From: DAISVY01 sp036826635
GTDB taxonomy: Bacteria; Zixibacteria; MSB-5A5; GN15; FEB-12
Reading direction: 5' to 3'
Assembly: GCA_036826635.1 (NCBI GenBank)
Contig: DAISVY010000011.1
Span: forward strand, 1-64,000
Length of the DNA stretch: 64,000 nt
Numbering within the stretch: the first letter of the stretch is position 1; each line of letters starts with the position of its first letter. The notes under the pieces were generated by a model. That model saw nothing but the letters and a program-made list of their open reading frames with translations, was not told where the DNA came from and made no database searches. Shown here piece after piece: positions 17,897 through 26,089 of this stretch. The position numbers and the translations under genes are program-made.

Positions 17897-19231
17897 ATGC
17901 CGAGATATTTGCTCATCACAATTTTCCTCGCGACAACCCTGGTGCTTACCCTGGGTTGTGACGATCGCGGCACCAACATCACCACGCACGATATTACGAG
18001 TTGGGGTATAAGCCCCGAAGAAGACCATGTGTTTGTCCCGGAATTCAGCGTGCAGTTGAGAAACCCCGACGAGATAATGTTGATGTCGGCTTACATTCCT
18101 CGCGTGGCCCAGGAGTCCGGTTTGCCGGTGCCCCTGTTGGTACTGCTGGCCCCCGAAGGCGGCGACAAGTATCACTATTTCAAGGCCGGCTTGTTTGACC
18201 TGGCCCATTACATGATCGAGACCGGCGAAATCGAGCCGATGGCCATTTACTGTGTCGGCAACGACCAGACCTTCGGCGGATATTTCTACGGTAACACGGC
18301 GCCGGCCGGCTATTACGACGACATAATCGGTGATTCGCTGGTGCGTTTCCTTACCGATTTCCGCCTGCCCCAGATCATCGACAATCCTTCCAAGCGCGGG
18401 ATTGGCGGTATTGGTCAGGGAGCCTACGGCGCGTTTCGCGCGGCGCTGAAACATCCGGGGGCTTTTTCCTCGATTGCGGTGGCCGACGGTCCGCTGGATT
18501 TCGACGGCCCCGACGGAACCAGTGGTTTGATGTCGCTTTTCAACAGCTCGCTGGCCGAGCAGGAAGCGTTTTACCTCCGCAATCCCAAAGTTGACACCAC
18601 TTATGACCCGGTCGGCGACTCGAATATCCTCGATACGATGGCCTTCAGTTACCATCGTGATTTCGACAGTTCCCGGTCTATGCCCGTGTCCAACATGTTT
18701 ATCGGCGGAGCCTTGGCCTTCTCCCCCAATGACACCCTCTTCGTATTCGAACGGGACGTGCCAGCGGGATGGAGTACGCCCAGAATAACGGTTCTCGAAC
18801 GCGCCCAGATCGCCAACGATTTGCTTCCGGGTGGTGGTGACTCGACCACGTTCGTAGGCAACGTCATCAGGGCCCAGTCGGAGACGCACGATATCGACTT
18901 CGATTTCCATCTGCCGTTCGACAGCACCGGGCAGGTTTACGCCCCGATCTGGTCACGCTGGATGGCTAACAACCTGGATTCGTTGCATGAAAACGCCGGC
19001 ACGCCTAACCCGCTCAACGGCGTTAATATCTGGATCGCTTCCAACCCGACGGCCAAATGGAACTACCACGAGATGACGCAGTCATGGATAACTTTCCTCC
19101 AGAATCACAACTATTCCGTCGAGGAATACAATTACTCGGGGTATGACGATTACAACATAACCGACGACGAGGCCTTGTATGATCTGATGCGGGAGATGCT
19201 CATCTTCCACTCGGACAACTTCAAGGACTGA
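17897..19231 (+). CDS. Esterase-fold lipoprotein lacking catalytic Ser and His (alpha/beta hydrolase pseudoenzyme)
   Basis: A 444-residue protein with a lipoprotein-type signal (hydrophobic 1-20, then TLGC with C21 as lipid site). The body resembles the esterase D/antigen 85 group: PVPLLVLLAPEGGDKYHYFK and RGIGGIGQGAYGAFRAALKH. The nucleophile elbow, normally G-x-S-x-G, reads G-I-G-Q-G, so the serine is glycine. The C-terminal region where family members have GGH before the last helices reads SGYDDYN, with no histidine. Hydrolase activity is therefore unlikely. Co-transcription with the FadL-like porin suggests a ligand-binding or assembly partner. GGAGAGGAAGAG precedes the ATG. Confidence 0.7.
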   Translation: MPRYLLITIFLATTLVLTLGCDDRGTNITTHDITSWGISPEEDHVFVPEFSVQLRNPDEIMLMSAYIPRVAQESGLPVPLLVLLAPEGGDKYHYFKAGLFDLAHYMIETGEIEPMAIYCVGNDQTFGGYFYGNTAPAGYYDDIIGDSLVRFLTDFRLPQIIDNPSKRGIGGIGQGAYGAFRAALKHPGAFSSIAVADGPLDFDGPDGTSGLMSLFNSSLAEQEAFYLRNPKVDTTYDPVGDSNILDTMAFSYHRDFDSSRSMPVSNMFIGGALAFSPNDTLFVFERDVPAGWSTPRITVLERAQIANDLLPGGGDSTTFVGNVIRAQSETHDIDFDFHLPFDSTGQVYAPIWSRWMANNLDSLHENAGTPNPLNGVNIWIASNPTAKWNYHEMTQSWITFLQNHNYSVEEYNYSGYDDYNITDDEALYDLMREMLIFHSDNFKD

Positions 19232-19248
19232 TCGATACCGATAACAAC

Positions 19249-19283
19249 GAGCCCGGAGGAGCAATCTTCCGGGCTCTTTTTTT
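19249..19283 (+). terminator. Strong intrinsic terminator of the FadL-like operon
   Basis: GAGCCCGGA pairs with TCCGGGCTC (19249-19276) and is followed by seven or more Ts. It lies 18 bases after the lipoprotein stop codon. Confidence 0.92.
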
Positions 19284-19310
19284 GGACTTCTCAAACGGAC
19301 CGGGTTTACC

Positions 19311-20033
19311 ATGCGAGAGGATAAGCACTACGATCTGGTGGCCGTCGGGGCTCATCCTGACGACGTGGAAGTGGGAGCCGGCGGCGTCCTTATAGACCTG
19401 GGCCGACGGGGCCGGCGCTGTGGCATGGTCATTCTTACCCGCGGGGAAATGGGCACCGGCGGAAACATCGATACCAGAGCCGAGGAGGTCACCAGAGCGG
19501 CCGAAATCATGGGGGCGGATGTTCTGGCCACGTTCGACTGGGGCGACACGCGTCTGGCCGACAGTTTCGAGCATCGACTCGAACTGGCCCGTGTCATACG
19601 GGCGGCCCGGCCCCGGCTTCTGCTGGCACCGTATCCGAAGGTCGGGCATGGTCGGCGTCAATCGCACCCCGACCACGTTGCGGCCGGTCTGTTGAGCGTA
19701 AACGCCGTCGGCCTCGCCGCCTTGAAGAAAGCCGACCTGCCGGGGCAGCCCCACCGTGTTGACCGTATCCTTCATTACTTCCTGCCCCCCGGGCTGGCCC
19801 CCGACTTCGTAGTCGACATCACACCCCATTTTGAGCGATGGATAGACGCCCTTTCGGCCCACCGCTCGCAGTTCCTCAATCCCGAGAAATCACGCGATTA
19901 CGTCGACGATCTGACAGCCATGGCCAGGTCGTTCGGTCTTCAGGCGGGCTGTCGCTACGGTCAGGGCTTCCGCTCCGCCGAGCCGGTCCTGATCGACGAT
20001 CTGATGGCTCTGGCCGGCCCCATACGCGACTGA
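19311..20033 (+). CDS. bshB1: PIG-L/LmbE-family N-acetylglucosaminyl deacetylase, BshB1-like
   Basis: A 240-residue LmbE-fold zinc deacetylase. AHPDDVE (residues 14-20) and HPDH (about 123-126) supply the metal ligands and general base; LTRGEMGTGG matches the 'LTrGElGTRG' segment of BshB1, which removes acetyl from GlcNAc-malate in bacillithiol synthesis. Length and motif spacing match BshB1. No bshA or bshC is in the window, so a related deacetylase substrate remains possible. It starts 28 bases after a strong terminator and has no clear Shine-Dalgarno or promoter that I can find. Confidence 0.78.
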   Translation: MREDKHYDLVAVGAHPDDVEVGAGGVLIDLGRRGRRCGMVILTRGEMGTGGNIDTRAEEVTRAAEIMGADVLATFDWGDTRLADSFEHRLELARVIRAARPRLLLAPYPKVGHGRRQSHPDHVAAGLLSVNAVGLAALKKADLPGQPHRVDRILHYFLPPGLAPDFVVDITPHFERWIDALSAHRSQFLNPEKSRDYVDDLTAMARSFGLQAGCRYGQGFRSAEPVLIDDLMALAGPIRD

Positions 20034-20085
20034 TCCGGGCACAAAAAAATTCTTATCGGCCACCCGTCAGGGTCAAAAAAAACAT

Positions 20086-20112
20086 TTGACAAGCTCAATA
20101 AGACGGTATAAG
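20086..20112 (+). promoter_or_regulatory. Probable promoter of the small zinc protein gene
   Basis: TTGACA (20086-20091) and TATAAG (20107-20112) with a short 15 bp spacer, in an A-rich stretch. The leader to the ATG at 20179 would be about 60 bases. Confidence 0.45.
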
Positions 20113-20178
20113 TATGCGCCGATTGGAGGCATCCGCCTTATCTACGGAACCGCGGAAACACGAGAAACCATAGGCAAC

Positions 20179-20364
20179 ATGAGGAAGACAGTGTATTGCG
20201 CTCAGTGTGGTGAGAAGATCACGGGCAAACCGATCAAGCAGGGTGGAGAATTCTACTGCTCACTGGAGTGCGCCAATCTGGCCGCTGGAATAGAACCGGA
20301 AGAACTGGACGAGGGTTACTACGAAGAAGAAGCCGTCGAAGGTTTCCTCGAAGACGACGTATAG
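20179..20364 (+). CDS. Small zinc-binding protein of unknown function
   Basis: A 61-residue protein: VYCAQCGEKITGKPIKQGGE, then FYCSLECANLA, then a strongly acidic tail (EELDEGYYEEEAVEGFLEDD). CxxC plus CxxxC resembles the TRASH/MYM-type treble-clef zinc finger. The acidic tail could contact basic partners. A good promoter lies 70 bases upstream but no strong Shine-Dalgarno is seen. It converges on greA with only 27 bases between stop codons. No function can be given. Confidence 0.65.
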   Translation: MRKTVYCAQCGEKITGKPIKQGGEFYCSLECANLAAGIEPEELDEGYYEEEAVEGFLEDDV

Positions 20365-20391
20365 AATCCGGCTGTCAGAAGAGACTGTTGC

Positions 20392-20871
20392 TTAGTCCCG
20401 CGAAATCTTCATGACTTCGTAGCGCAGAAGACCGACCGGGACTTTGATCTCGACGATCTCACCGACCGATTTCCCCAGAAGCCCCGCCCCGATGGGCGAC
20501 TTCACGGAAACGATATCATTGTCGATATCCGTCTCGTCCGGAGGGGCCAGGGTGTACAGGATTTCCTCGCCCCGATCAAGGTCTTTTACCAGGACCTTGG
20601 CGAACAGGTATGCCTTGTCGGTGGGAATCTGATCGGTATCAACCGTTCGCACCCGGGAAAGCTTGTCCTCCAGCTCGGCGATTCTGCGTTCCAGATGGAC
20701 TTGAGCTTCTTTGGCCGCGTGGTACTCCGCGTTTTCCGAAAGGTCTCCCATTTCCATGGAGCGCTTGATTTCGGCTACCAGTTTCGGGCGCTGTTCGAAC
20801 TTGAGTTCTTTAAGTTCTTTCTCAAGTTTCAACCGGCCGTTCTTTGAGAGATAGATGGGTTCGTGACTCAT
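20392..20871 (-). CDS. greA: Transcription elongation factor GreA
   Basis: A 159-residue GreA. The N-terminal coiled coil (about 8-75) includes the tip sequence MGDLSENAEYHAAKEAQ, whose acidic residues enter the RNA polymerase secondary channel and activate transcript cleavage. The C-terminal FKBP-like domain ends SPIGAGLLGKSVGEIVEIKVP. The gene starts 17 bases after the symporter gene, but it appears to have its own promoter inside the end of that gene, with the -10 eight bases from the ATG, so it need not depend on the TPP riboswitch upstream. Confidence 0.96.
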   Translation of the reverse strand: MSHEPIYLSKNGRLKLEKELKELKFEQRPKLVAEIKRSMEMGDLSENAEYHAAKEAQVHLERRIAELEDKLSRVRTVDTDQIPTDKAYLFAKVLVKDLDRGEEILYTLAPPDETDIDNDIVSVKSPIGAGLLGKSVGEIVEIKVPVGLLRYEVMKISRD

Positions 20872-20879
20872 GTATTCCT

Positions 20880-20908
20880 AATATAACTCAATTCCGCCCC
20901 GTATGCAA
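20880..20908 (-). promoter_or_regulatory. greA promoter, (near-)leaderless
   Basis: Minus strand: TTGCAT (20903-20908), 17 bp spacer, TATATT (20880-20885), then AGGAATAC and the greA ATG. The start point would fall at or one to two bases before the ATG. The element overlaps the 3' end of the symporter gene. Confidence 0.6.
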
Positions 20909-22285
20909 CGGTTGCTCCGTCTTTTGCGAGAGCAGCAGGAACATCAGCACGGAGACAGCCAGACCGGGGAAGATTGGTTGCAGGGCAAACCAGTACTCTC
21001 CGCCGCCACCCAAATACTTCGACAGGTACCACACCGTCGACAAACCACCGCTGATTAAAATCGAAACCAGGGCCGCCGCTCCGGTAAACCGACGCCGCCC
21101 GACAAAAGCGGACAAGACCGGTAGCAGCAGCGCCGGTGTACCGATAGATCCGAACACGTGCCAGATCTCGACCACCGACCGAAAGAACAGAGCCAGAGAT
21201 ATGGCCAGCAGAGTCGAGATCACCAGTCCCAGGCGAGTGTATGCGGTGATCTGCCGCTCCGTGATCCATCCTAATCGGCGCAGGATATCGTTGCCAAACG
21301 TGGATGCCGCCAGAAACGAATAGGAATCGACCGTCGACATAACGGTGGACAGAAGAGCCAGCGCAAAAAGCCCCATCAGCCCGGCCGGAAGGACCTCCCC
21401 GGCCAGAGCCGGAAAAGACGAGAGAGGATCGGCCAGGTTCGGCAGAATCGCCCGGGCGTACATGCCACAGGACGTTGTCATGAAATCAAACAACGCCCAG
21501 CAGACAATTGATATTAATATCCCGGCCCGGGCCGTGGCGGCGGTCCTGGCCGCATAACAGCGCTGGTAAAAAGCCGGCTCGATCAGCGTGGCCAGCGCAA
21601 TCACGTACCACGACGCAACATACCAGCCGGAATTGCCACCATGCCAGGTGAAGTATCTCGGCGGCAGGTTAGACTGAAGAAAATCCAGCCCCCCGTAACG
21701 CATCAGCAACGTTACGAACAGAACACCGAAACCCACGAACATCAAACCGAACTGCATCACATCAGTGCGCACTACGGAAGAAAAACCACCCATGTAAACG
21801 TAGACAACAGAGGCCACACTACCCAGCGCCACCCCCATCCAGAAAGGCCAGCCGAAAAGCTGCTCACCCAGCACGCCGAGCATCAGGATATAGGCCGCCG
21901 GCACGGTCATCAGATATATGATAATCGAGGCCACGGCGGCGGTTCTGTTGTCATAAACCTGGGCCAGCCGGTCGGGAATGGTAAGCACTTCGCTCTCCCG
22001 CGCCTTCTTAGCCAAGAAGACAGCGAACAGAAAAGCCGCCAGATAGTAGGGAAGGCCGAAGACCAGCCAGTTGGACAGGCCAAACCGATAACTGTACTCC
22101 CCCACTCCAAGAATACCGCCGTACCAGGTCGATACCAGCGACGCAACGAGAGCGGGCAGAGTAAGCATCCGCCCGCCCACTATCATTTGCACGGGGCTGC
22201 TGTCCTTGCGCAAGCGTCCGGCAAACCCAAGGATCAGCAACAACAGCAGGTAAAGAACGATCAGTGTGTAGTCAACGGTCTGCAT
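20888..22285 (-). CDS. Sodium:solute symporter, probable thiamine (or precursor) importer, ThiV-like
   Basis: A 465-residue SSS-family transporter with about 13 membrane helices; the conserved GxxxSxxxTWYGG-type region (LVASLVSTWYGGILGVGEY) and the FGLSNWLVFGLPYY and MGGFSSVVRTDVMQF segments are those of the family. It lies eight bases after the TonB-dependent receptor gene, and both are downstream of a TPP riboswitch. SSS members under TPP riboswitches have been predicted to be thiamine transporters (ThiV) in other lineages. The specific substrate here (thiamine, HMP or another precursor) is inference from the riboswitch. Confidence 0.82.
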   Translation of the reverse strand: MQTVDYTLIVLYLLLLLILGFAGRLRKDSSPVQMIVGGRMLTLPALVASLVSTWYGGILGVGEYSYRFGLSNWLVFGLPYYLAAFLFAVFLAKKARESEVLTIPDRLAQVYDNRTAAVASIIIYLMTVPAAYILMLGVLGEQLFGWPFWMGVALGSVASVVYVYMGGFSSVVRTDVMQFGLMFVGFGVLFVTLLMRYGGLDFLQSNLPPRYFTWHGGNSGWYVASWYVIALATLIEPAFYQRCYAARTAATARAGILISIVCWALFDFMTTSCGMYARAILPNLADPLSSFPALAGEVLPAGLMGLFALALLSTVMSTVDSYSFLAASTFGNDILRRLGWITERQITAYTRLGLVISTLLAISLALFFRSVVEIWHVFGSIGTPALLLPVLSAFVGRRRFTGAAALVSILISGGLSTVWYLSKYLGGGGEYWFALQPIFPGLAVSVLMFLLLSQKTEQPLHTGRN

Positions 22286-22293
22286 TCGAATAC

Positions 22294-24783
22294 CTAAAAC
22301 AACTCAAGCTTCACCTGTGCGTAGAAAGATCGCTCCGCGGCCACGAAGTACTCGCCCCAACCGTCCATCACTACTGTCTGCCCCGGCTCCCGATAAACGA
22401 AATCACCGCCATAACCGGACGATTCGTATTTGGCGTCGAACAAATTGTCAACCGTGGCGGAGACAGTCAGACGCCCCAGCCTGAGGAAATCGTCGAGGCT
22501 GAAAGCCGCCGTAAGCGAAGAAGTGAAATACGGATCGATAGAAAGAGCTTCGATATTGGCCGGTTCAACGTATTGCCGCCCGACCATTCTCCCGTGCCAG
22601 GTCAGGCGCCACTTATCCAGATTGTAATCGAACATGAAGTTGCCGAGATAGTCGGGGAAATTGGGGACCTTATTGTCGTCAAACGACACCACCACCGACT
22701 CGTCCCGTTCGACACCCGCCGAATCGACCGTGTAATAAAGAGTCGTATCGTAATCGGTTATTCGGTTGTAGTTCAGGGCCAGCGCCGCCTCCACGCTCAG
22801 GTTCTCGACCGGCCGAGCGGTGGCACTGAGTTCCAGACCGGCGCGGACCGATTCATCGATGGCAATAGTTATCTCGCGACCGTATTCATCGACACCGCCC
22901 TCGAATACGTTCTCGTCGCTGAAACACATCCAGAAAACATTGAGCCCGACCCGGTAGTTTTCACGGCTGTGAGTGCCCCCTATCTCCAGGTTGACAACGC
23001 GCTCGGAAGGCAGGGTGGGATCGCCGAATTCGTACAGCGAATCCCCCACCCGGGATTTGATCTCAAGTTGCGGGAATTTGTTCGGGTCGTCGGCATCATA
23101 GATATTCTCGTCGTTGGGCGCGCGCGAGGCGACGGCCGCGTTCATGTAAACGCCCGTGTGTTCATCCAACCGGTAATTGACACCGAAGCGCGGCGAAAAG
23201 AATAACCAGTCGAGGTCAAAATCATAACCGGCAAATGCCCCGATCTTTTCCTGATCCAGCTCGCGACGCTCGTATTGCAGTTCTGCGGTCGTGGTCAGAA
23301 TCAGGCGCTCGTTCAATTCGTACTTTTCCTGGGCGAAAAACGACCCGACCAGCTTGCGGCTCTCGTATTCATAATAGCGATGCGTGGGATCGACCTGACG
23401 GTCAATAAATTGGGCCGCCACCACCTGACCCCAGTGGTTCGATTCGTAATAATAGAATGACCCGCCGAAACTGTGGCTGCCCCTGGCGTGTGTCAGTTCC
23501 AGCCTCGGGTTCCAGCCTACCTGATTCTTCTCCACCCATTTCTGGCGTACCAGGTCTCCCCATGATGAATCCGAAAAGGCCGTGAGGTTGTAATCGGCAT
23601 AGTCGCGACCATCTTTGAACTGCTCGTAATAGCCCTTTCCGCGCACGTAGAATATGGTGTTCTCGAGCGTCACCCGATCGTTTATGCGATACGTGTTGTG
23701 CAGTTGGTAATGCGGCTGATTGAAGTTGTCGGTTTCATTGGCGTATTCGTAATAGTTCACCAAGCGATTCTCGGCAATATCATCCCGCGACGCCCCCCGG
23801 TAGGCCAGATGCATGCGGACGGGACCGCCGAAAAGATGCAGCTCGGTGCTCATATCGTGATCAAGTCGACCAACCGCCAGATAGTACGACCAGCCGTGAT
23901 ACCAACTGTTGATGCGGTAGCCGGACGTTTTCTGTCGAGAGAAACGGCCATAAAAAGCCCAGCGCCCGTCGACCAGCCCGGAGGCGTACTCAACCGACTG
24001 TTTGGAAATCTCGCGACCGATAAAATCGCCGTCGTGAGTGTACTGACCATACCCGGTGCTCAAAACAGTCCGACGCGGCTTGCTGAAAACGCTCGAGACC
24101 ACATCGACCGATCCACCGAATGAAGTCGCACCGTAGGGCGTGTTGCCGATCCCCCGCTGTACCTGAATATCGGAGATGTTGGCCCCGAAATCGGGCAGGT
24201 CGACAAAGTACGTATAATGATCTTCGGGGTCGTTGAGGGGCACACCGTTTATGTAAGTAGCCACGCGTTGACCGCCGAACCCGCGGACAGACAAATAGCT
24301 GTAGCCCAGCGATGTCCCGCCGTCGGAATAGGCATACACGTTCGGTGTCTCGTTCAAAAGCAGGGGGAACTCGCCGACCGTATAGTCGCGTTCTATCTCG
24401 CCGGCCGAGATATCCTCAAACGCCACCGGTGTGCGGCCGACCTCGGCCCGATCCGCTCGCACGATGATATCCGAACTGCGATAATATCGCTCCTGCAGCA
24501 CGACCACTTCGGGGATGCGCCCGCGAGCAAACTGACGTGAGCGATAGCCGACCGACGAAAATGTCACCCGCTCGACCGTTTCGCCGCCCGGTACATCGGG
24601 AATAACGAGCGTAAACGATCCGTCGACCGCCGTTTGAGTTCCGATCTCATGAACATTAGTGATAACCGACACCGACGGCAACGGTTCACCATCGCTATCG
24701 GTTACCTTGCCCGTAATCGTCACACCGTGACCGGCACCGGCGAACAGGGCGATCAGCATAACAAGGGTTAGAACAAATCTCAT
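22294..24783 (-). CDS. TonB-dependent receptor, probable thiamine/precursor uptake
   Basis: An 829-residue outer-membrane receptor. A signal peptide (1-20) precedes a carboxypeptidase-regulatory-like beta domain (about 22-100, VTITGKVTDSDGEPLPSVSV), a plug domain (about 110-230, with YLSVRGFGGQRVATYINGVP and GATSFGGSVDVVS), and a 22-strand-type barrel ending in Phe. No clear TonB box is picked out. GGAGGT before the ATG at 24783 decides the start. A TPP riboswitch about 100 bases upstream puts it under thiamine control, as with the OMR1-type receptors of Bacteroidetes. The inner-membrane symporter follows directly. Confidence 0.9.
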   Translation of the reverse strand: MRFVLTLVMLIALFAGAGHGVTITGKVTDSDGEPLPSVSVITNVHEIGTQTAVDGSFTLVIPDVPGGETVERVTFSSVGYRSRQFARGRIPEVVVLQERYYRSSDIIVRADRAEVGRTPVAFEDISAGEIERDYTVGEFPLLLNETPNVYAYSDGGTSLGYSYLSVRGFGGQRVATYINGVPLNDPEDHYTYFVDLPDFGANISDIQVQRGIGNTPYGATSFGGSVDVVSSVFSKPRRTVLSTGYGQYTHDGDFIGREISKQSVEYASGLVDGRWAFYGRFSRQKTSGYRINSWYHGWSYYLAVGRLDHDMSTELHLFGGPVRMHLAYRGASRDDIAENRLVNYYEYANETDNFNQPHYQLHNTYRINDRVTLENTIFYVRGKGYYEQFKDGRDYADYNLTAFSDSSWGDLVRQKWVEKNQVGWNPRLELTHARGSHSFGGSFYYYESNHWGQVVAAQFIDRQVDPTHRYYEYESRKLVGSFFAQEKYELNERLILTTTAELQYERRELDQEKIGAFAGYDFDLDWLFFSPRFGVNYRLDEHTGVYMNAAVASRAPNDENIYDADDPNKFPQLEIKSRVGDSLYEFGDPTLPSERVVNLEIGGTHSRENYRVGLNVFWMCFSDENVFEGGVDEYGREITIAIDESVRAGLELSATARPVENLSVEAALALNYNRITDYDTTLYYTVDSAGVERDESVVVSFDDNKVPNFPDYLGNFMFDYNLDKWRLTWHGRMVGRQYVEPANIEALSIDPYFTSSLTAAFSLDDFLRLGRLTVSATVDNLFDAKYESSGYGGDFVYREPGQTVVMDGWGEYFVAAERSFYAQVKLELF

Positions 24784-24881
24784 GACAGTAACCTCCACTA
24801 AACACAGTTCAGTAAGATTCCGTCCTGAGTCGATAGGTATGTCCGCCGCGACGAACAAGGGGGATGCAAAAAGCAACATCT

Positions 24882-24961
24882 CCGTTTCCCTACGCCGGTA
24901 TTACCCGGATCAGGTGAGGGGGTATGTTCTCAGGCGATTATTATTACGCCACTCCCAACGG
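24882..24961 (-). promoter_or_regulatory. TPP (thiamine pyrophosphate) riboswitch, THI element
   Basis: Read on the minus strand the element starts with stem P1 (CCGTT, 24957-24961), then GGGAGTG, CTGAGA (24928-24933), ACCTGATC (24908-24915), CGGGTAATACCGGCGTAGGG and the closing AACGG (24882-24886). CTGAGA and the ACCTGATC...TAATACC...CGTAGGGAA run are the conserved thi-box cores that hold the pyrimidine and pyrophosphate of TPP. About 97 bases separate it from the receptor ATG, which contains GGAGGT. With no obvious terminator in that gap, control of ribosome access is more likely than attenuation, though this is inference. Confidence 0.95.
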
Positions 24962-25045
24962 AATTTGTTCTCTTGTTTGTAATATGCGAGACGCGGCGAT
25001 GAGTGCAAGCTGTTTTTGCCCGCAGCGGTTACGAATGACCCGCCG

Positions 25046-25834
25046 TCACACTACCCGGCGCCGAAACAAAGCCTCCCGGTGCGCATGGACTTTTTCGAAA
25101 CCGAGCTTCTCATAACAGCGAATCGCCGGTTTGTTGGTCTCGGCGACTTTGAGACACACCGTCTTACCCTCCCGCTTCAGTCCGACACTGAGATAAGCGG
25201 TAAGGCCCCCGGCCAGTCCCTGCCCGCGATAGTCCGGGTGAGTGACGATATTTCCCAACACCGCCATCGAATATCTGTCGGAGCATACATGCACCCCGGC
25301 CGTGGCCACCAGTCGGCCGTCGCGATAATATCCCACATATCTGCCGGTTCGCAGCATGCGCGGCACGAAGTAGTTGCCCGGATACGCCTGCCGGTACAGA
25401 GCCAGAAGCTCCGATTCGTGTTCCGGACCAAGCGAAGCGATTTCCGACGACAACAACGCGGTAGCGGGGGCGGCCTCGGCGGCGAGTTTCATCAACAGGT
25501 GCGTACCGAGAGCCTGCTCCCTGTTTTCCCCAAGGAACACACGGCGATATTCCTCCTGAAAGTGCCCGAAGAATTCATCCGGCAGCAAGGGGACGACGCT
25601 TTCAAGAAGCTCCCCGAAGTGTTCCGACAAACCGTAGGCCAGCACGGTAGGCACGCGCCCGCCGTTGTATATCAAGACCACGTCACGGATACGGGAACGC
25701 TCGGAGAAATCGGCCGCCCAGAGGCAATTCGCAAACTCGAAGGCGTCAAGATCTCCGAGATGGTAAGCGAACAACACCGGATCGTTACGAAAGTATTCCT
25801 CCAAACGCCGCTTGTCGGTGGTAAACACCAGCAT
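25046..25834 (-). CDS. GNAT-family N-acetyltransferase (tandem GNAT-like)
   Basis: A 262-residue protein with two GNAT-like halves. The N-terminal half is degenerate; the C-terminal half has acetyl-CoA motif A (NIVTHPDYRGQGLAGGL, matching R/Q-x-x-G-x-G/A) and motif B (ETNKPAIRCYEKLGF). The layout resembles 'FR47-like' acetyltransferases. The substrate is unknown. It is the last gene of a five-gene minus-strand run that begins with the HEAT-cyclophilin gene; 35 bases separate it from the PC4-like gene. The TPP riboswitch of the next operon begins about 85 bases past its stop. Confidence 0.8.
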   Translation of the reverse strand: MLVFTTDKRRLEEYFRNDPVLFAYHLGDLDAFEFANCLWAADFSERSRIRDVVLIYNGGRVPTVLAYGLSEHFGELLESVVPLLPDEFFGHFQEEYRRVFLGENREQALGTHLLMKLAAEAAPATALLSSEIASLGPEHESELLALYRQAYPGNYFVPRMLRTGRYVGYYRDGRLVATAGVHVCSDRYSMAVLGNIVTHPDYRGQGLAGGLTAYLSVGLKREGKTVCLKVAETNKPAIRCYEKLGFEKVHAHREALFRRRVV

Positions 25835-25869
25835 CGGATATCCGCCGGGGCAACCCGCGCAACCGGCGG

Positions 25870-26070
25870 TTATTCGCTTTTTATTTTGTTAAGCGCGTCG
25901 AGCACTTCATCGAGTTGCTCGCGGCGAAATGTCACGCCTTTCTTGGTGGGGAGCCATTCTTCTTCTTTGCTCAGGAAGTAAATTCGCAGCGAGACCAAAT
26001 CCATTCCCTTGTATTCGCTGCTCTCAATGACGAGTTTTTCGGTCTCGGATCGTTCCAGTTCAAATCGCAT
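25870..26070 (-). CDS. PC4 (transcriptional coactivator p15)-like ssDNA-binding protein
   Basis: A 66-residue protein that matches the PC4/p15 C-terminal domain: a beta region with LVSLRIYFLSKEEEWLPTKK, GVTFRREQ, then a C-terminal helix (LDEVLDALNKIKSE). PC4 proteins dimerise and bind single-stranded DNA through the beta surface. Bacterial members such as YdbC have been shown to bind ssDNA; their biological role is unclear. AGGA lies eight bases before the ATG. It follows the adenosine-specific kinase gene by 19 bases, within the five-gene operon. Confidence 0.8.
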   Translation of the reverse strand: MRFELERSETEKLVIESSEYKGMDLVSLRIYFLSKEEEWLPTKKGVTFRREQLDEVLDALNKIKSE

Positions 26071-26089
26071 TTGTATTATCCTGTTCTGT

